Shown: one piece after another, positions 33,720-45,221 of the stretch
How the letters are laid out: the number at the start of each line of letters is the position of its first letter
How positions within the stretch are numbered: the first letter of the stretch is position 1
NCBI RefSeq assembly: GCF_002196855.1
Contig: NZ_NIPW01000010.1
Span: 1-64,000, forward strand
From: Haematobacter genomosp. 1
GTDB lineage: Bacteria > Pseudomonadota > Alphaproteobacteria > Rhodobacterales > Rhodobacteraceae
DNA length: 64,000 nt
Direction: 5' to 3'
The notes under the pieces: model-generated
Told to the model about the DNA's origin: nothing
What the model saw: the letters and a program-made list of their open reading frames with translations, nothing else
Database searches by the model: none
Translations under genes and position numbers: made by a program

Positions 33720-36700
33720 TCACGGCTCCGGGACCAGCACCTCGCGCTTGCCGACGTGGTTCGCGGGGGAGACGACGCCCTCATCCTCCATCTGCTCCAC
33801 CAGCTTCGCGGCCTTGTTGTAGCCGATGCCGAGCTTGCGCTGGATGTAGGAGGTGGAGCACTTGCGGTCCTTCGCCACGATGGCAACCGCCTGATCGTAG
33901 AGCGAGTCCTCGCCATCGGTATTGCCGCCGAGACCCAGAACCGCATCGATGTCGTCGGCGCGTTCGTCATCCGGCCCCTCGACCACGCCCGACATGTATT
34001 CGGGCGGTCCGAAGGACTTCAGATGGTTCACGATCTCCTCCACCTCCTCGTCGGAGACGAAGGGCCCGTGGACGCGGGTGATCTTGGAGCCGCCCGCCAT
34101 GTAGAGCATGTCGCCCTGGCCCAGCAGCTGCTCCGCCCCCTGTTCGCCGAGGATGGTGCGGCTGTCGATCTTCGAGGTCACCTGGAAGGAAATCCGGGTG
34201 GGGAAGTTCGCCTTGATCGTGCCCGTGATGACGTCCACGGAGGGGCGCTGCGTCGCCATGATGAGGTGGATGCCCGAAGCCCGCGCCATCTGCGCCAGCC
34301 GCTGGATACAGGCCTCGATCTCCTTGCCGGCGACCATCATGAGGTCGGCCATCTCATCGACGATCACGACGATGAACGGGATGGTCCGGGGCTCGATCTC
34401 CTCCGTTTCGAAGACGGGATCGCCGGTTTCCTCGTCGAAGCCGGTCTGGACGGTGCGCTTGAACATCTCTCCCTTGGCCTGCGCCTCGTGGACGCGGCCG
34501 TTGTAGCCCTCGATGTTGCGCACGCCCATCTTGGACATCTTGCGGTAGCGTTCCTCCATCTCGCCCACGACCCATTTGAGGGCGACGACCGCCTTCTTCG
34601 GATCGGTGACGACCGGGGAGAGCAGATGCGGGATGCCGTCATAGACGGACAGTTCCAGCATCTTCGGGTCGATCATGATGAGGCGGCATTCCTCGGGCGA
34701 TAGCCGGTAGAGAAGCGACAGGATCATCGTGTTGATCGCGACCGACTTGCCGGAGCCGGTCGTCCCCGCGATGAGCAGGTGGGGCATCTTGGCAAGGTTG
34801 GCGACGACGGCCGCGCCGCCGATATCCTTGCCGAGCGCCAGTGGCAGCCGCATCGCGGTATCGCCGAAATCGCGGGAGGTCAGGATTTCCCGCAGAACGA
34901 CCTTCTCCCGCTTCTCGTTCGGCAGTTCGATCCCGATCACCGAGCGGCCCGGCACGGTGGAGACGCGGGCCGAAAGCGCCGACATGGACCGCGCGATGTC
35001 GTCTGCCAGCCCGATCACCCGGGAGGCCTTCAGCCCCGGCGCCGGTTCAAGCTCATACATCGTCACGACGGGGCCGGGACGGACGGAGACGATCTCCCCC
35101 TTCACCCCGTAGTCGTCGAGAACGGATTCCAGCGTACGCGCATTCTCCTCCAGCGCCTCGTCCGGCAGGACATGGCGGGAGATCTCCGCGGGGTCCATCA
35201 GCAGCGCCAGCGGCGGATGTTCGTAGTCGGGGTAGCTCGGCACCGGCGGGCGGCGTGGTGCTGTCGCGGCCTGTGCTGCGGGTTGGGGCGCGGTCTGCGC
35301 CGTCCGGCGCGAGCCGTGCTGCACCTTGATCCGCCGGGCGTCCGGCGCCTCTCGCGGGGCACGGTCATCGTCCAGCGCGAAGATGTTGCGTGTGGCGTCC
35401 TCATCCTCCATCTCGTCCTCGTCGGCGATCTCGAGCGGATCGGGACGGCGCGACGCGGCGGGAAGGGGGGGCGCCGGGGCCATGACCGGCTCCGGCATCA
35501 CATCCTCGAACATCTCCAGATCGTCGAAGTCGTCGGCAAGGTCGAGGGGCAGCTGCTCGTCCAACTCCGGCGCGCCTGCCGGAACGGGTGCGGCAACGGG
35601 GGGCAGGGGAGGCCGGGGACGGGTGTTGGCGATCAGCGGCATGGGCCGGCGGGCGCGCACAAGCGGCGGCTCGGAGCGCGCGCCGGCCACGATCGGCGGC
35701 TCCAGCCGGGGGCTGCCGCTGCGGCTTGCCCTTGCGCGGACGACGCTGGTGATACGGGCCCGGACGCGGTCGCTGTCGGGCAGATCTTCCGGCAGATGGC
35801 GGGAGAGCAGCGGCTCCACGAGTTCGGGTTCCGGTTCGGGCTCCGGCGCGCGCTTGACGAAGGCGCGGGCGAGGAGGCCGGGCCGCTCTCGTGGCGGGGG
35901 CTCCTCCTCATAGCGCGGCTCGGCTCGGAGCGTGGCGGCGGCAACCATCGGCTGGGGAGCGGACCAGGCGTCCTGCGGCTCCGCCTGCCGTGTCACGCGG
36001 CCTGCCGGAGCGGCGAGCGCCGCCTCCCGCTTCTCCCGCCGCTTCTCGGCGGCCGTCTGCACGGCGGACTGGGCGGCGGACTGCGCCACACGGAATGCTC
36101 CGTTCGCGCCCCGGCCCGCCCCGTTCATCAGCCGGTCGTAGCCGGTGACCAGCCCGCGGGCGAGAAACCGCGACAGCCCCCGCAGCTCCGCGCGGTCGAA
36201 GCCCAGCACGTAAAGCCCGAAGGCCACTGCGGCGATGAAGCTCAGCAGCGACATCATCTTCAGCCCGAAGCCCGCGCTCAGCGGGGCCACGCCCAGAAGC
36301 GCACCAAGGATCGTATCGCCGAACAGCCCGCCCAGACCGAAGGAATGGCCCCAGTCGTGCGAGGGCACCAGCGTGGAGGCATAGACCGACACCAGCGCCG
36401 CCGAGATCGGCACGAAGACCGAACGGTTCAGCGCCCGATCCTCCCCCCGGTGGGTGATGAACCGCAGACCCCAGACCACGAAGGCGATGGACAGCGCCCA
36501 TGCCCCATAGCCCGCGATCACGATCAGCGGCGAGGCGATGGAGGCCCCCGTCCGGCCCAGCAGGTTCTGCGCAGGTTCGTCGGTGGCGGACATCCAGCTC
36601 GGATCGTCGGCATGGTAGGAGCCGATCATCATGCCGATCAGCACCCCGACCAAGACCAGCAGCACGCCGATCAGCTCCTTGCCGCGCCGTTCGAGCGCCG

Positions 36701-36755
36701 CCTGCGTGGAGGAGTCGAACAGCGGGTCGCGTTGTCTCATCTGATAGGAAGCCAT
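33720..36755 (-). CDS. ftsK: DNA translocase FtsK
   Basis: A 1011-residue protein. Four to five membrane helices lie within the first ~190 residues. A Pro/Arg/Ala-rich linker (about 190-500) follows, then a RecA-like motor with Walker [16 protein letters not shown] and Walker [16 protein letters not shown], and a C-terminal gamma winged-helix domain ([38 protein letters not shown]) that reads KOPS sites. It pumps chromosome ends through the septum and activates XerCD. It is followed by lolA and preceded after 8 bases by the aminotransferase gene. Confidence 0.96.
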   Translation of the reverse strand: MASYQMRQRDPLFDSSTQAALERRGKELIGVLLVLVGVLIGMMIGSYHADDPSWMSATDEPAQNLLGRTGASIASPLIVIAGYGAWALSIAFVVWGLRFITHRGEDRALNRSVFVPISAALVSVYASTLVPSHDWGHSFGLGGLFGDTILGALLGVAPLSAGFGLKMMSLLSFIAAVAFGLYVLGFDRAELRGLSRFLARGLVTGYDRLMNGAGRGANGAFRVAQSAAQSAVQTAAEKRREKREAALAAPAGRVTRQAEPQDAWSAPQPMVAAATLRAEPRYEEEPPPRERPGLLARAFVKRAPEPEPEPELVEPLLSRHLPEDLPDSDRVRARITSVVRARASRSGSPRLEPPIVAGARSEPPLVRARRPMPLIANTRPRPPLPPVAAPVPAGAPELDEQLPLDLADDFDDLEMFEDVMPEPVMAPAPPLPAASRRPDPLEIADEDEMEDEDATRNIFALDDDRAPREAPDARRIKVQHGSRRTAQTAPQPAAQAATAPRRPPVPSYPDYEHPPLALLMDPAEISRHVLPDEALEENARTLESVLDDYGVKGEIVSVRPGPVVTMYELEPAPGLKASRVIGLADDIARSMSALSARVSTVPGRSVIGIELPNEKREKVVLREILTSRDFGDTAMRLPLALGKDIGGAAVVANLAKMPHLLIAGTTGSGKSVAINTMILSLLYRLSPEECRLIMIDPKMLELSVYDGIPHLLSPVVTDPKKAVVALKWVVGEMEERYRKMSKMGVRNIEGYNGRVHEAQAKGEMFKRTVQTGFDEETGDPVFETEEIEPRTIPFIVVIVDEMADLMMVAGKEIEACIQRLAQMARASGIHLIMATQRPSVDVITGTIKANFPTRISFQVTSKIDSRTILGEQGAEQLLGQGDMLYMAGGSKITRVHGPFVSDEEVEEIVNHLKSFGPPEYMSGVVEGPDDERADDIDAVLGLGGNTDGEDSLYDQAVAIVAKDRKCSTSYIQRKLGIGYNKAAKLVEQMEDEGVVSPANHVGKREVLVPEP

Positions 36756-36763
36756 CCCTCACC

Positions 36764-37945
36764 TCACCCGTAGAGACAGTCGCGGAGCCGGATCAGGCCG
36801 CGCTGCAATTCGTCCTTCGGCGCGACCAGCGCCACGCGGATGTATCCCTTGCCCGGGTTTCCGCCGTCCGTATCGCGGCTGAGATAGGCGCCCGGCAGCA
36901 CGCGGACGCCCGTCTGCGTCCAGAGCTTGAGCGCCGCCGCCTCCCCATCATCCACCGGGAGCCACAGGAAGAACCCGCCCTCTGGCGGCTGGTAGCCCTG
37001 CGCCCCGGCAAAGACCTCATCGGCGAGGGCGTATTTCTCGGCGTAAAGCGCCTGGTTGGCGATCACATGCACCTCGTCCGACCAGGCACGGGCCGAAACG
37101 GCCTGCAGCGGCAGCGGCACGGGCGCGCCGTTGTAGCTGCGGAGCTGCTTGATCCGCGCGATCGTCTCGGGCCCCCCCGCGACGAAGCCCGAGCGGGCTC
37201 CGGGCAGGTTCGACCGCTTGGAAAGGGAGTTGAACACGACCAGCCGTTCCGGGTCGGCCCCGGTGCGCATCAGTGCCTCCAGCGCGCCGGGCGGGGGCGC
37301 TGTCCGCCAGATCTCAGAATAGCATTCGTCGGCGAAGATCTTGAAATCGTGCTTCTCGGCCAGCGCGAGCAGCTCCGTCCAGTAGTCGAGCGAGGCGACG
37401 GCACCCTGCGGGTTGGCGGGGGAGCAGAGATAGGCGACCGTTACCCTGTCCAGCGTCTCCGCCGGAAGGGCGGCATAATCGGGCAGGAAGCCGGTCGCGG
37501 CGGTCGCGGGGACAAAGACCGGATCGGCCTCGGAGGCGACGGCGGCCACGGCATAGACCTGATAGAACGGGTTCGGCATCAGCACCAGCGGCCTCCGCCC
37601 GTCCTTCTGCTCCGGCGAAACGGCCAGGCAGGCATTGAACAGCGCCTCCCGCGAGCCGTTGACGTTGCAGATCTGCGTCGCGGGGTCGAGCACCGCACCA
37701 TAACGCCGCTCCAGCCAGCCGGAGATCGCGGCGCGCAGGTCCGGCGTGCCCTCGTTCGGCGGATAGCGGTTGAAGCCCGCCAGATTGGCCATGAGCACCT
37801 CTCCCACCCAGTCGGGGAAGGGGTGCGTGGGTTCACCGATCGTCATGGACACGGGTTCTCCCCCGGCCGCATGATGGTCGAGAAGCGCGCGCAGGCGCGG
37901 GAAGGCGTACTCCGGCAAAGCCGCGAACCGCTCGGGAAACTTCAT
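36764..37945 (-). CDS. dapC: class I/II aminotransferase, DapC-like
   Basis: A 393-residue PLP enzyme starting MKFPERFAALPEYAFPRLRALLD. Motifs are MTIGEPTHPFP, NVNGSREALF, ADECYSEIW, and the PLP lysine in SLSKRSNLPGARSGF. The form matches N-succinyldiaminopimelate aminotransferases of lysine and cell-wall synthesis, though related enzymes take other keto acids. It is directly upstream of ftsK on the same strand, separated from the amidase by a terminator. Confidence 0.8.
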   Translation of the reverse strand: MKFPERFAALPEYAFPRLRALLDHHAAGGEPVSMTIGEPTHPFPDWVGEVLMANLAGFNRYPPNEGTPDLRAAISGWLERRYGAVLDPATQICNVNGSREALFNACLAVSPEQKDGRRPLVLMPNPFYQVYAVAAVASEADPVFVPATAATGFLPDYAALPAETLDRVTVAYLCSPANPQGAVASLDYWTELLALAEKHDFKIFADECYSEIWRTAPPPGALEALMRTGADPERLVVFNSLSKRSNLPGARSGFVAGGPETIARIKQLRSYNGAPVPLPLQAVSARAWSDEVHVIANQALYAEKYALADEVFAGAQGYQPPEGGFFLWLPVDDGEAAALKLWTQTGVRVLPGAYLSRDTDGGNPGKGYIRVALVAPKDELQRGLIRLRDCLYG

Positions 37946-38027
37946 ACTGCTGCCTCGTCTCGGGGTCGTGGCGCCCCGTTCGCCATGACAATAGCCGGGA
38001 GCGGGACGGCGGTCCAGAAAAACGCAT

Positions 38028-38055
38028 CACCCTCCGCGGCTTGTCGCGGAGGGTG
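38028..38055 (-). terminator. Rho-independent terminator of the amidase gene
   Basis: A perfect 11-bp stem CACCCTCCGCG (38028-38038) / CGCGGAGGGTG (38045-38055) with a 6-base loop. On the minus strand TTTTT follows a few bases later (plus 38018-38022). Confidence 0.85.
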
Positions 38056-38075
38056 TGACATGGGGTCGGAAAGCG

Positions 38076-39413
38076 TCACGCGCGGGCGAGCGCCGCCTCC
38101 GCCGCGATGCCGAGGCGGAGCAGCCGCTCCTCCCCCATCGGCTGGCCGAGCAGTTGCAGCCCGGCAGAGGGCACGCCCGTCGGCAGCGTGAGCGCGGACA
38201 GCCCGAAGATGTTGCCGATCCGGGTGTTGCGGAGCGCGAGCAGGTTCTCCGTTACGTAATAATCGCTGTCGTTCATCAGCCGATCCGCCTCGGGCGGCAG
38301 GATGGGCGAGGTCGGCGTCAGCACGGCGTCGTAGCCCGCCGTCACCTCCCGCCAGCGTTTCCGCAGCGCGGTCTGCCGGCGCATGGCGGCCACGTAATCC
38401 GCGCCATTGGTCTTCGCGCCGCCCCGGAACCGTTCGAGAATCCGGGAAAACATCTTGTCCGGCGCGGCCTCGATGGCTTCGCGCCAGATCGCATAGGCTT
38501 CGGTCGCGAACAGGATGCCGGAGAGCGCGGCCGCTTCCGCCACCTCCGGGATCCGGCCGCGCTCGATCCGCGCCCCCGCGGCCTCCAGCACCTTCAGCCC
38601 GTGCTCGAACCCGCGCATGGGCGCCTCGCGCACGTCATCCAGAGCCAGCGTCTCCAGCACGAGGAACCGCGTTCCCTCCAGCGTGGCGCCCCGCAGATCG
38701 GCGGGCCTGCGCCCCTCCAGCGCCGCGAGGATCAGCCCCGCATCCTCCACCGAGCGGGTGAGCGGCCCCACGGTATCCAGCGTCTCGCAGAGCGGCACGG
38801 CCCCTTGCAGCGACAGCCGCCCATGCGTGGTCTTGAGGCCGACGAGATCGTTCCAGGCCGCCGGAAGCCGCACCGAACCGCCCGTATCCGACCCGATGGC
38901 CGCGGGGGCGAGACCGAAGGCCACGGAGGCCGCCGCCCCGGAGGAAGACCCGCCCGGCACCGCCTTCGGATCGTTCGCATTGGGCGGCGTCGCCGTCACC
39001 GGGTTGAGGCCCAGCCCGGAGAATGCCAGTTCCGACATATGCGTCTTGCCAAGGCACGCCAGCCCCGCCTCCGTCGCGTCGATCAGCACCTCCGCATCCC
39101 GGTCCGGCACGCGGCCCGCAAGAAGGGCGGACCCTGCCTCCGTCGCCACGCCCGCCGTGTCGAACAGGTCTTTCCAGGACACCGGAACACCGTCCAGCAA
39201 CCCGCGCCGCTGGCCCGCCTTCTGGCGCACATAGGCGGCCTCCGCCTCCGCCATGGCACGGTCCGGGGTGACGCGGGCATAGATCCGGTCGCGTTCGGGA
39301 TGGGCGGCGATGGCGTCAAGATAGGCGCGCGTCACCTCTCGCGGGTCGATCTGCCCGCCGTCGATCCCGCGTCCCAGATCGGCAGCCGTCATCCAGAGCC
39401 AGTCCTCGTTCAT
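38076..39413 (-). CDS. amidase (amidase signature family)
   Basis: A 445-residue hydrolase with the Ser-cisSer-Lys machinery. The lysine lies in GVPVSWKDLFDTAG, the signature is VPGGSSSGAAASVAFGLAPAAIGSDTGGSVRLPAAW, and TVGPLTRSVEDA follows. It is not in a gatCAB operon, so it is more likely a catabolic amide or half-amide hydrolase than the tRNA amidotransferase subunit. Monocistronic, divergent from the ubiH-like gene. Confidence 0.88.
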   Translation of the reverse strand: MNEDWLWMTAADLGRGIDGGQIDPREVTRAYLDAIAAHPERDRIYARVTPDRAMAEAEAAYVRQKAGQRRGLLDGVPVSWKDLFDTAGVATEAGSALLAGRVPDRDAEVLIDATEAGLACLGKTHMSELAFSGLGLNPVTATPPNANDPKAVPGGSSSGAAASVAFGLAPAAIGSDTGGSVRLPAAWNDLVGLKTTHGRLSLQGAVPLCETLDTVGPLTRSVEDAGLILAALEGRRPADLRGATLEGTRFLVLETLALDDVREAPMRGFEHGLKVLEAAGARIERGRIPEVAEAAALSGILFATEAYAIWREAIEAAPDKMFSRILERFRGGAKTNGADYVAAMRRQTALRKRWREVTAGYDAVLTPTSPILPPEADRLMNDSDYYVTENLLALRNTRIGNIFGLSALTLPTGVPSAGLQLLGQPMGEERLLRLGIAAEAALARA

Positions 39414-39540
39414 CCCTCAATCCCCGCCGTTCCATGAATCGGCGGGAGGCTAGCCCTCCCTTGCCGCATGGACAATCCCGCCCGGAACGTTAGTTTCCCA
39501 CCCGTGTCCCGATGCGTGCGGCGGGGCGAAAGGACGGACC

Positions 39541-40767
39541 ATGCAGATCGACAGCGACATCGCCATCGTGGGCGGCGGCCTCAACGGGCCGGCCCTCGCC
39601 CTCGCGCTTTCCGGGGCGGGCTTTTCCGTGACGCTGATCGATGCGGGCCCCGCGGGCGCGCGGGGACAGGCGGGGTTCGACGGGCGGGCCTATTCGCTCG
39701 CCGCGGCATCGCAGAAGCTGCTGACCGTGCTTGGCGTGTGGGAGCAGGTGGCGGAGAGCCAGCCGATCCTCGACGTCGTTGCCAGTCAGGGCCGCGCGGG
39801 AGAGGGCGCTGCGCCCTTCTTCCTGCATTTCGACCATGCGGAACTGGATGACGGGCCGATGGGCTGGATGGTGGAGGATCGCCACCTGTCGGCCGCCCTT
39901 TCCACCGTTCTGGGCGACACTCCCGCGATTCGGCGGATCAGCGACACCGCCGTGACAGATCAGGAGGTCGGCCCGGCGGGGGTCACGCTCACCCTGTCCA
40001 CCGGCACCACGATCACCGCGCGGCTGGCCGTGGGTTGCGACGGGCGGCGGAGCGGTGTGGCGGAGCGGGCGGGCATCCACCGCAGCGGCTGGTCCTACGA
40101 TCAGACCGCGCTGGTCTGTGCCGTGACGCATGACCATCCCCATCAGGGCGCCGCGCATCAGTTCTTCATGCCGGGCGGGCCGCTTGCCATCCTGCCCCTG
40201 CCGGGCGGACATCGGTCCTCCATCGTCTGGAGCCTGCCCACGCGGGAGGCCGAGGCGCTGAAGGCGCGGGACGATGCCGCCTTCCTTGAAGTCCTGCGCC
40301 CGGCCTTCGGAGACTTTCTCGGGGAGATCGCGCTCGCGGGCGGGCGATTCTCCTATCCGCTGAGCCTTTCGCTCGCCGATCACTACGTCCGCCCCCGCCT
40401 CGCACTCGCGGGGGACGCGGCGCATGGGGTGCATCCGCTGGCGGGTCAGGGGTTGAACATCGGGCTGCGCGATGTCGCGGCGCTGGCCGAGGTGCTGGCG
40501 GAAGCGCATCGGCGGGGCGAGGATCCGGGCACGCTCCCGGTGCTCAGACGCTATGAACGCTGGCGGCGGTTCGATGCAACGGCGCTGGCGCTTGGCATGG
40601 ATGGGATGAACCGGTTGTTTTCAAACGGAAATCCGCTGCTATCCGCCATGCGCGGGGCGGGAATGGGCATGGTTCAGGCACTCCCGCCCCTCCGCCGCGC
40701 CTTCATGCGTGAAGCGGCAGGTCTGGGTGGCGAAACGCCCCGCCTGCTTCGCGGCCTTCCGGCATGA
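39541..40767 (+). CDS. ubiH: UbiH/UbiF/COQ6-family FAD monooxygenase
   Basis: A 408-residue flavoprotein that hydroxylates the ubiquinone ring. FAD motif 1 is DIAIVGGGLNGPALALALS, followed by the DG motif VGCDGRRSGVAERAGI and FAD motif 2 ALAGDAAHGVHPLAGQGLNIGLRD. Which ring position it acts on cannot be told from sequence alone. The ribosome site is AAAGGAC. Its 3' end faces the tandem-repeat array. Confidence 0.88.
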   Translation: MQIDSDIAIVGGGLNGPALALALSGAGFSVTLIDAGPAGARGQAGFDGRAYSLAAASQKLLTVLGVWEQVAESQPILDVVASQGRAGEGAAPFFLHFDHAELDDGPMGWMVEDRHLSAALSTVLGDTPAIRRISDTAVTDQEVGPAGVTLTLSTGTTITARLAVGCDGRRSGVAERAGIHRSGWSYDQTALVCAVTHDHPHQGAAHQFFMPGGPLAILPLPGGHRSSIVWSLPTREAEALKARDDAAFLEVLRPAFGDFLGEIALAGGRFSYPLSLSLADHYVRPRLALAGDAAHGVHPLAGQGLNIGLRDVAALAEVLAEAHRRGEDPGTLPVLRRYERWRRFDATALALGMDGMNRLFSNGNPLLSAMRGAGMGMVQALPPLRRAFMREAAGLGGETPRLLRGLPA

Positions 40768-40834
40768 TGCCCGTCTGATACTTCATCCGAGAGGAGGAAG
40801 CGTCGAGGAGGAAGCGTCTGGGGTGCGGCCTTGC

Positions 40835-41236
40835 CATCCGCTGTGGCGGAACGGCCGAGGGGAAAGAGAGCGTCCGGAGTTCGGCTGCGCCATCCGCTGT
40901 AACCGAACGGCCGAGGCCAGGGTCCGGGGGGCGACCGCGCCGTCCGCTGTGGCGGAACGGTCGAGGCGAGGAAGAGCGTTCGGGGCGCGACCGTGCCATC
41001 CACTGTGACTGGAAAGGAGGGCGTCCCGGGGTGCGGCCGCGGTGTCCCGTGGTGGCGGAACGGTCGAGGGCAAGGAGGGCGTCCGGGGTTCGGCTGCGCC
41101 CTCCGCTGTAACCGAACGGCCGAGGCGAGGGTCCGGGGAGCGACCGTCCCATCTGCTGTGGCGGAACAGTCGAGGGGAAGGAGATCGCGCGTGGCATCCA
41201 CCGCGGCCGAACAGTGCGCCGCGCCGGTGTAGCCGG
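40835..41236. repeat. degenerate tandem array, about eight units of 45-56 bp
   Basis: The units share CATCCGCTGTGGCGGAACGG then (C/T)CGAGG. Unit starts fall at about 40835, 40891, 40941, 40997, 41043, 41100, 41150 and 41195. Two unit types alternate: one with CTGTGGCGG (a CCGC/GCGG mini-dyad) and one with CTGTAACCG. A larger block of about 96 bases at 40870-40966 recurs almost unchanged at 41079-41175. Spacings of 50 and 56 are not multiples of three, so it is not a coding repeat even though frames are open. It fills the space between convergent genes. Confidence 0.8.
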
Positions 41237-41269
41237 ACCCTGTCGCCCGGCCCGCTTCCGGCAGCGGCG

Positions 41270-41917
41270 TCAGACCGAAGGATGCGCGGCGGCCCTCGCC
41301 AAAGCTTCTATCCCCGCCCAGTCGCCAGCAGCCACCTTGTCGGCCGGAACGACCCAGCTTCCCCCGCAGCAGACCACGTTCGGCAGTTCGAGATAACGGG
41401 GCAGGTTGGCCGGGGTGATGCCGCCCGTCGGGCAGAAATGCGCGGCAGGCAGAGGCGAGGCGAGCGATTTGAGGAAGGGAACGCCACCGGCGGGTTCCGC
41501 AGGGAAGAACTTCATCGTGGTATAGCCGCGCTCCAGCAGGGCCATGACCTCGCTCGCCGTGGAGGCGCCGGGGAGGAGCGGCAGTTCCGCTTCCTCGCAA
41601 GCCTCAAGGATGCTGTCCGTCGCGCCGGGAGACACCCCGAAGGTCGCGCCCGCGTCCTTGGCCCGCAACACATCCTCCCGGCGGAGCAGGGTGCCCGCGC
41701 CGACGATCCCGCCCTGCACCTTCGCCATCGCGCGGATCGCATCCAGCGCCGCGGGGGTGCGCAGCGTCACCTCCAGCACCGGGAGGCCGCCTGCGACCAG
41801 TGCCTCCGCCATCGGAACGGCGGTGGCCGCATTCTCGATCAGGATGACCGGGATGACAGGCGCGCTCCGGCAGATTTCCAGTGTCCGGCGGCTGGCCTCG
41901 GCGGGCGAAAGGCTCAA
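41270..41917 (-). CDS. eda: 2-keto-3-deoxy-6-phosphogluconate aldolase
   Basis: A 215-residue class I aldolase of the Entner-Doudoroff pathway, cleaving KDPG to pyruvate and glyceraldehyde-3-phosphate. The Schiff-base lysine lies in [13 protein letters not shown]. Other family motifs are [51 protein letters not shown] and [14 protein letters not shown]. The start is an uncommon TTG at 41917, overlapping the grxD stop (TTGA) with GAGG 7 bases upstream; no other start codon fits. No edd gene is adjacent. Confidence 0.92.
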   Translation of the reverse strand: MSLSPAEASRRTLEICRSAPVIPVILIENAATAVPMAEALVAGGLPVLEVTLRTPAALDAIRAMAKVQGGIVGAGTLLRREDVLRAKDAGATFGVSPGATDSILEACEEAELPLLPGASTASEVMALLERGYTTMKFFPAEPAGGVPFLKSLASPLPAAHFCPTGGITPANLPRYLELPNVVCCGGSWVVPADKVAAGDWAGIEALARAAAHPSV

Positions 41918-42291
41918 CCGTTGGCCTCGCGGATGCGGTCGGCGGCCTCCTGATCGAAGGCAACCCCCTTGGCGGTGAGAAGCTGGTCAAGCTCGCCCGA
42001 CAGGGTCATCTCCGTCACGATATCGCAGCCGCCGACGAACTCACCCTTCACGTAAAGCTGCGGGATGGTCGGCCAGTCGGAGAAATCCTTGATCCCCTGA
42101 CGGATGTCCGCCTCTGCCAGTACATTCACGTCGGTATAGTCGATGCCCATGTAGTTCAGCACACCCGCGACGCGGGAGGAGAACCCGCATTGCGGCATCG
42201 ACTTCGTCCCCTTCATGAAGAGCACGACGTCATGGCTGTCGACCAGATTGCGGATCTGGTCCTGAACGGGGGAGGAGGCTGTGTCGCTCAT
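41914..42291 (-). CDS. grxD: monothiol glutaredoxin, Grx4/GrxD type
   Basis: About 125 residues with the CGFS active site ([26 protein letters not shown]) and [23 protein letters not shown] for glutathione binding. Such proteins carry [2Fe-2S] clusters and pair with BolA, whose gene lies just upstream. I chose the ATG at 42291 (GAGGACC upstream) over the ATG at 42303, which lacks a ribosome site. Confidence 0.93.
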   Translation of the reverse strand: MSDTASSPVQDQIRNLVDSHDVVLFMKGTKSMPQCGFSSRVAGVLNYMGIDYTDVNVLAEADIRQGIKDFSDWPTIPQLYVKGEFVGGCDIVTEMTLSGELDQLLTAKGVAFDQEAADRIREANG

Positions 42292-42336
42292 CTCGGTCCT
42301 CATAGCTAGGGGTTGGGCGGGCCTGTGCCCGCAAGA

Positions 42337-42579
42337 TCAGTCCGGTGCCTTGGTCGTCAGCGCCAGCGCGTGAAGCTCGCCATGCGCCCCGTCCATCCGG
42401 CCCTTCAGCGCAGCATAGACCGCGCGTTGCTGCTGGACGCGGTTCAGCCCGCGAAAGCTCTCGTCGATCACCTCCGCCGCGAAATGGTTCCCGTCACCGG
42501 CGAGATCGGTGATCGCGATCCTGGCTTCGGGGAACGTTTCCCGCAGCAGGTTTTCGATATCCTGGGCTTCCATCGGCAT
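42337..42579 (-). CDS. bolA: BolA-family protein
   Basis: An ~80-residue protein with the BolA fold pattern LLRETFPEARIAITDLAGDGNHFAAEVIDESFRGLNRVQQQRAVYAAL and the conserved late His (GELHAL). With GrxD it forms a [2Fe-2S]-bridged heterodimer that senses or transfers iron-sulfur clusters. The two genes are 45 bases apart. The start could also be 42573; the ORF further upstream is unlikely to be coding. Confidence 0.9.
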   Translation of the reverse strand: MPMEAQDIENLLRETFPEARIAITDLAGDGNHFAAEVIDESFRGLNRVQQQRAVYAALKGRMDGAHGELHALALTTKAPD

Positions 42580-42710
42580 GAAGGGGCTCGTCGTCCTGTT
42601 TCCGTTTTCCAAGATGTAATCCGCCCACCCCCGGCCTGCAAGCTTTGGCCAGCGGGGATGGGCAGATAGCCTGGGCCGGATGGCCTCGGCGATGGCTTCA
42701 GGCAGCAGCC

Positions 42711-44873
<2,163 letters not shown>

Positions 44874-45051
44874 TGGCGGTCTCCGGGAGATTTGGCGGGG
44901 ATGGAAGATATGGGCGCTTCCTTAAGCGATGACACCCCCGCCGGAAAGGTGGGAATGCAGGGGCGGCCATGCAGGAAGCGGCGGGATTTCGTGCAGGGGC
45001 AGGTCCGGCTGCCCTATTCTTCGGCGTTGCGGCGCAAGACGGGCGAAAACC

Positions 45052-45160
45052 AAAAAAAAGGCCGAGCAAAAGCTCGGCCCAAGTCCAACAGGGAGGTAAA
45101 GGAACAGCAGAAACTGCCGCGCCTTCGAGAGATCATCTATGCCCCGCACGCCGGGGTATC
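45052..45160 (-). ncRNA. candidate small RNA with CCTCCC motif and intrinsic terminator
   Basis: On the minus strand three stems follow one another: CCCCG/CGGGG (plus 45142-45156), GCAG/CTGC around three bases (45107-45117), and a strong terminator GGCCGAGC/GCTCGGCC (45060-45079) ending in eight T (45059-45052). Between stems two and three is the single-stranded TTTACCTCCCTG, whose CCTCCC (plus 45091-45096) mirrors a Shine-Dalgarno sequence. No ORF is credible. The design is like the CcsR-type anti-SD small RNAs of Rhodobacter. It lies 60 bases beyond the LysR stop and may be processed from that mRNA or have its own promoter. Confidence 0.5.
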
Positions 45161-45221
45161 AAGGCCGGGAGCCCTGCGCATCCTGCAACCCTGACATGTG
45201 TCATGGGTATGGCAGGCATCT

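Noticed and set aside
34779-36773. 664-codon plus-strand ORF opposite ftsK
   Set aside because: Antisense shadow with no domain; ftsK has full motor and gamma domains on the minus strand.
40835-41236. CRISPR array
   Set aside because: Units are degenerate, alternate between two forms and have no constant repeat with unique spacers; no cas genes are near.
40674-41600. Long minus-strand ORFs with repeated PRPFRHSG-like peptides across the tandem array
   Set aside because: All frames are open because the DNA is very GC-rich. The repeat spacings (45-56, 209) are not multiples of 3, so no frame keeps the peptide repeat; it also runs through eda and ubiH antisense.
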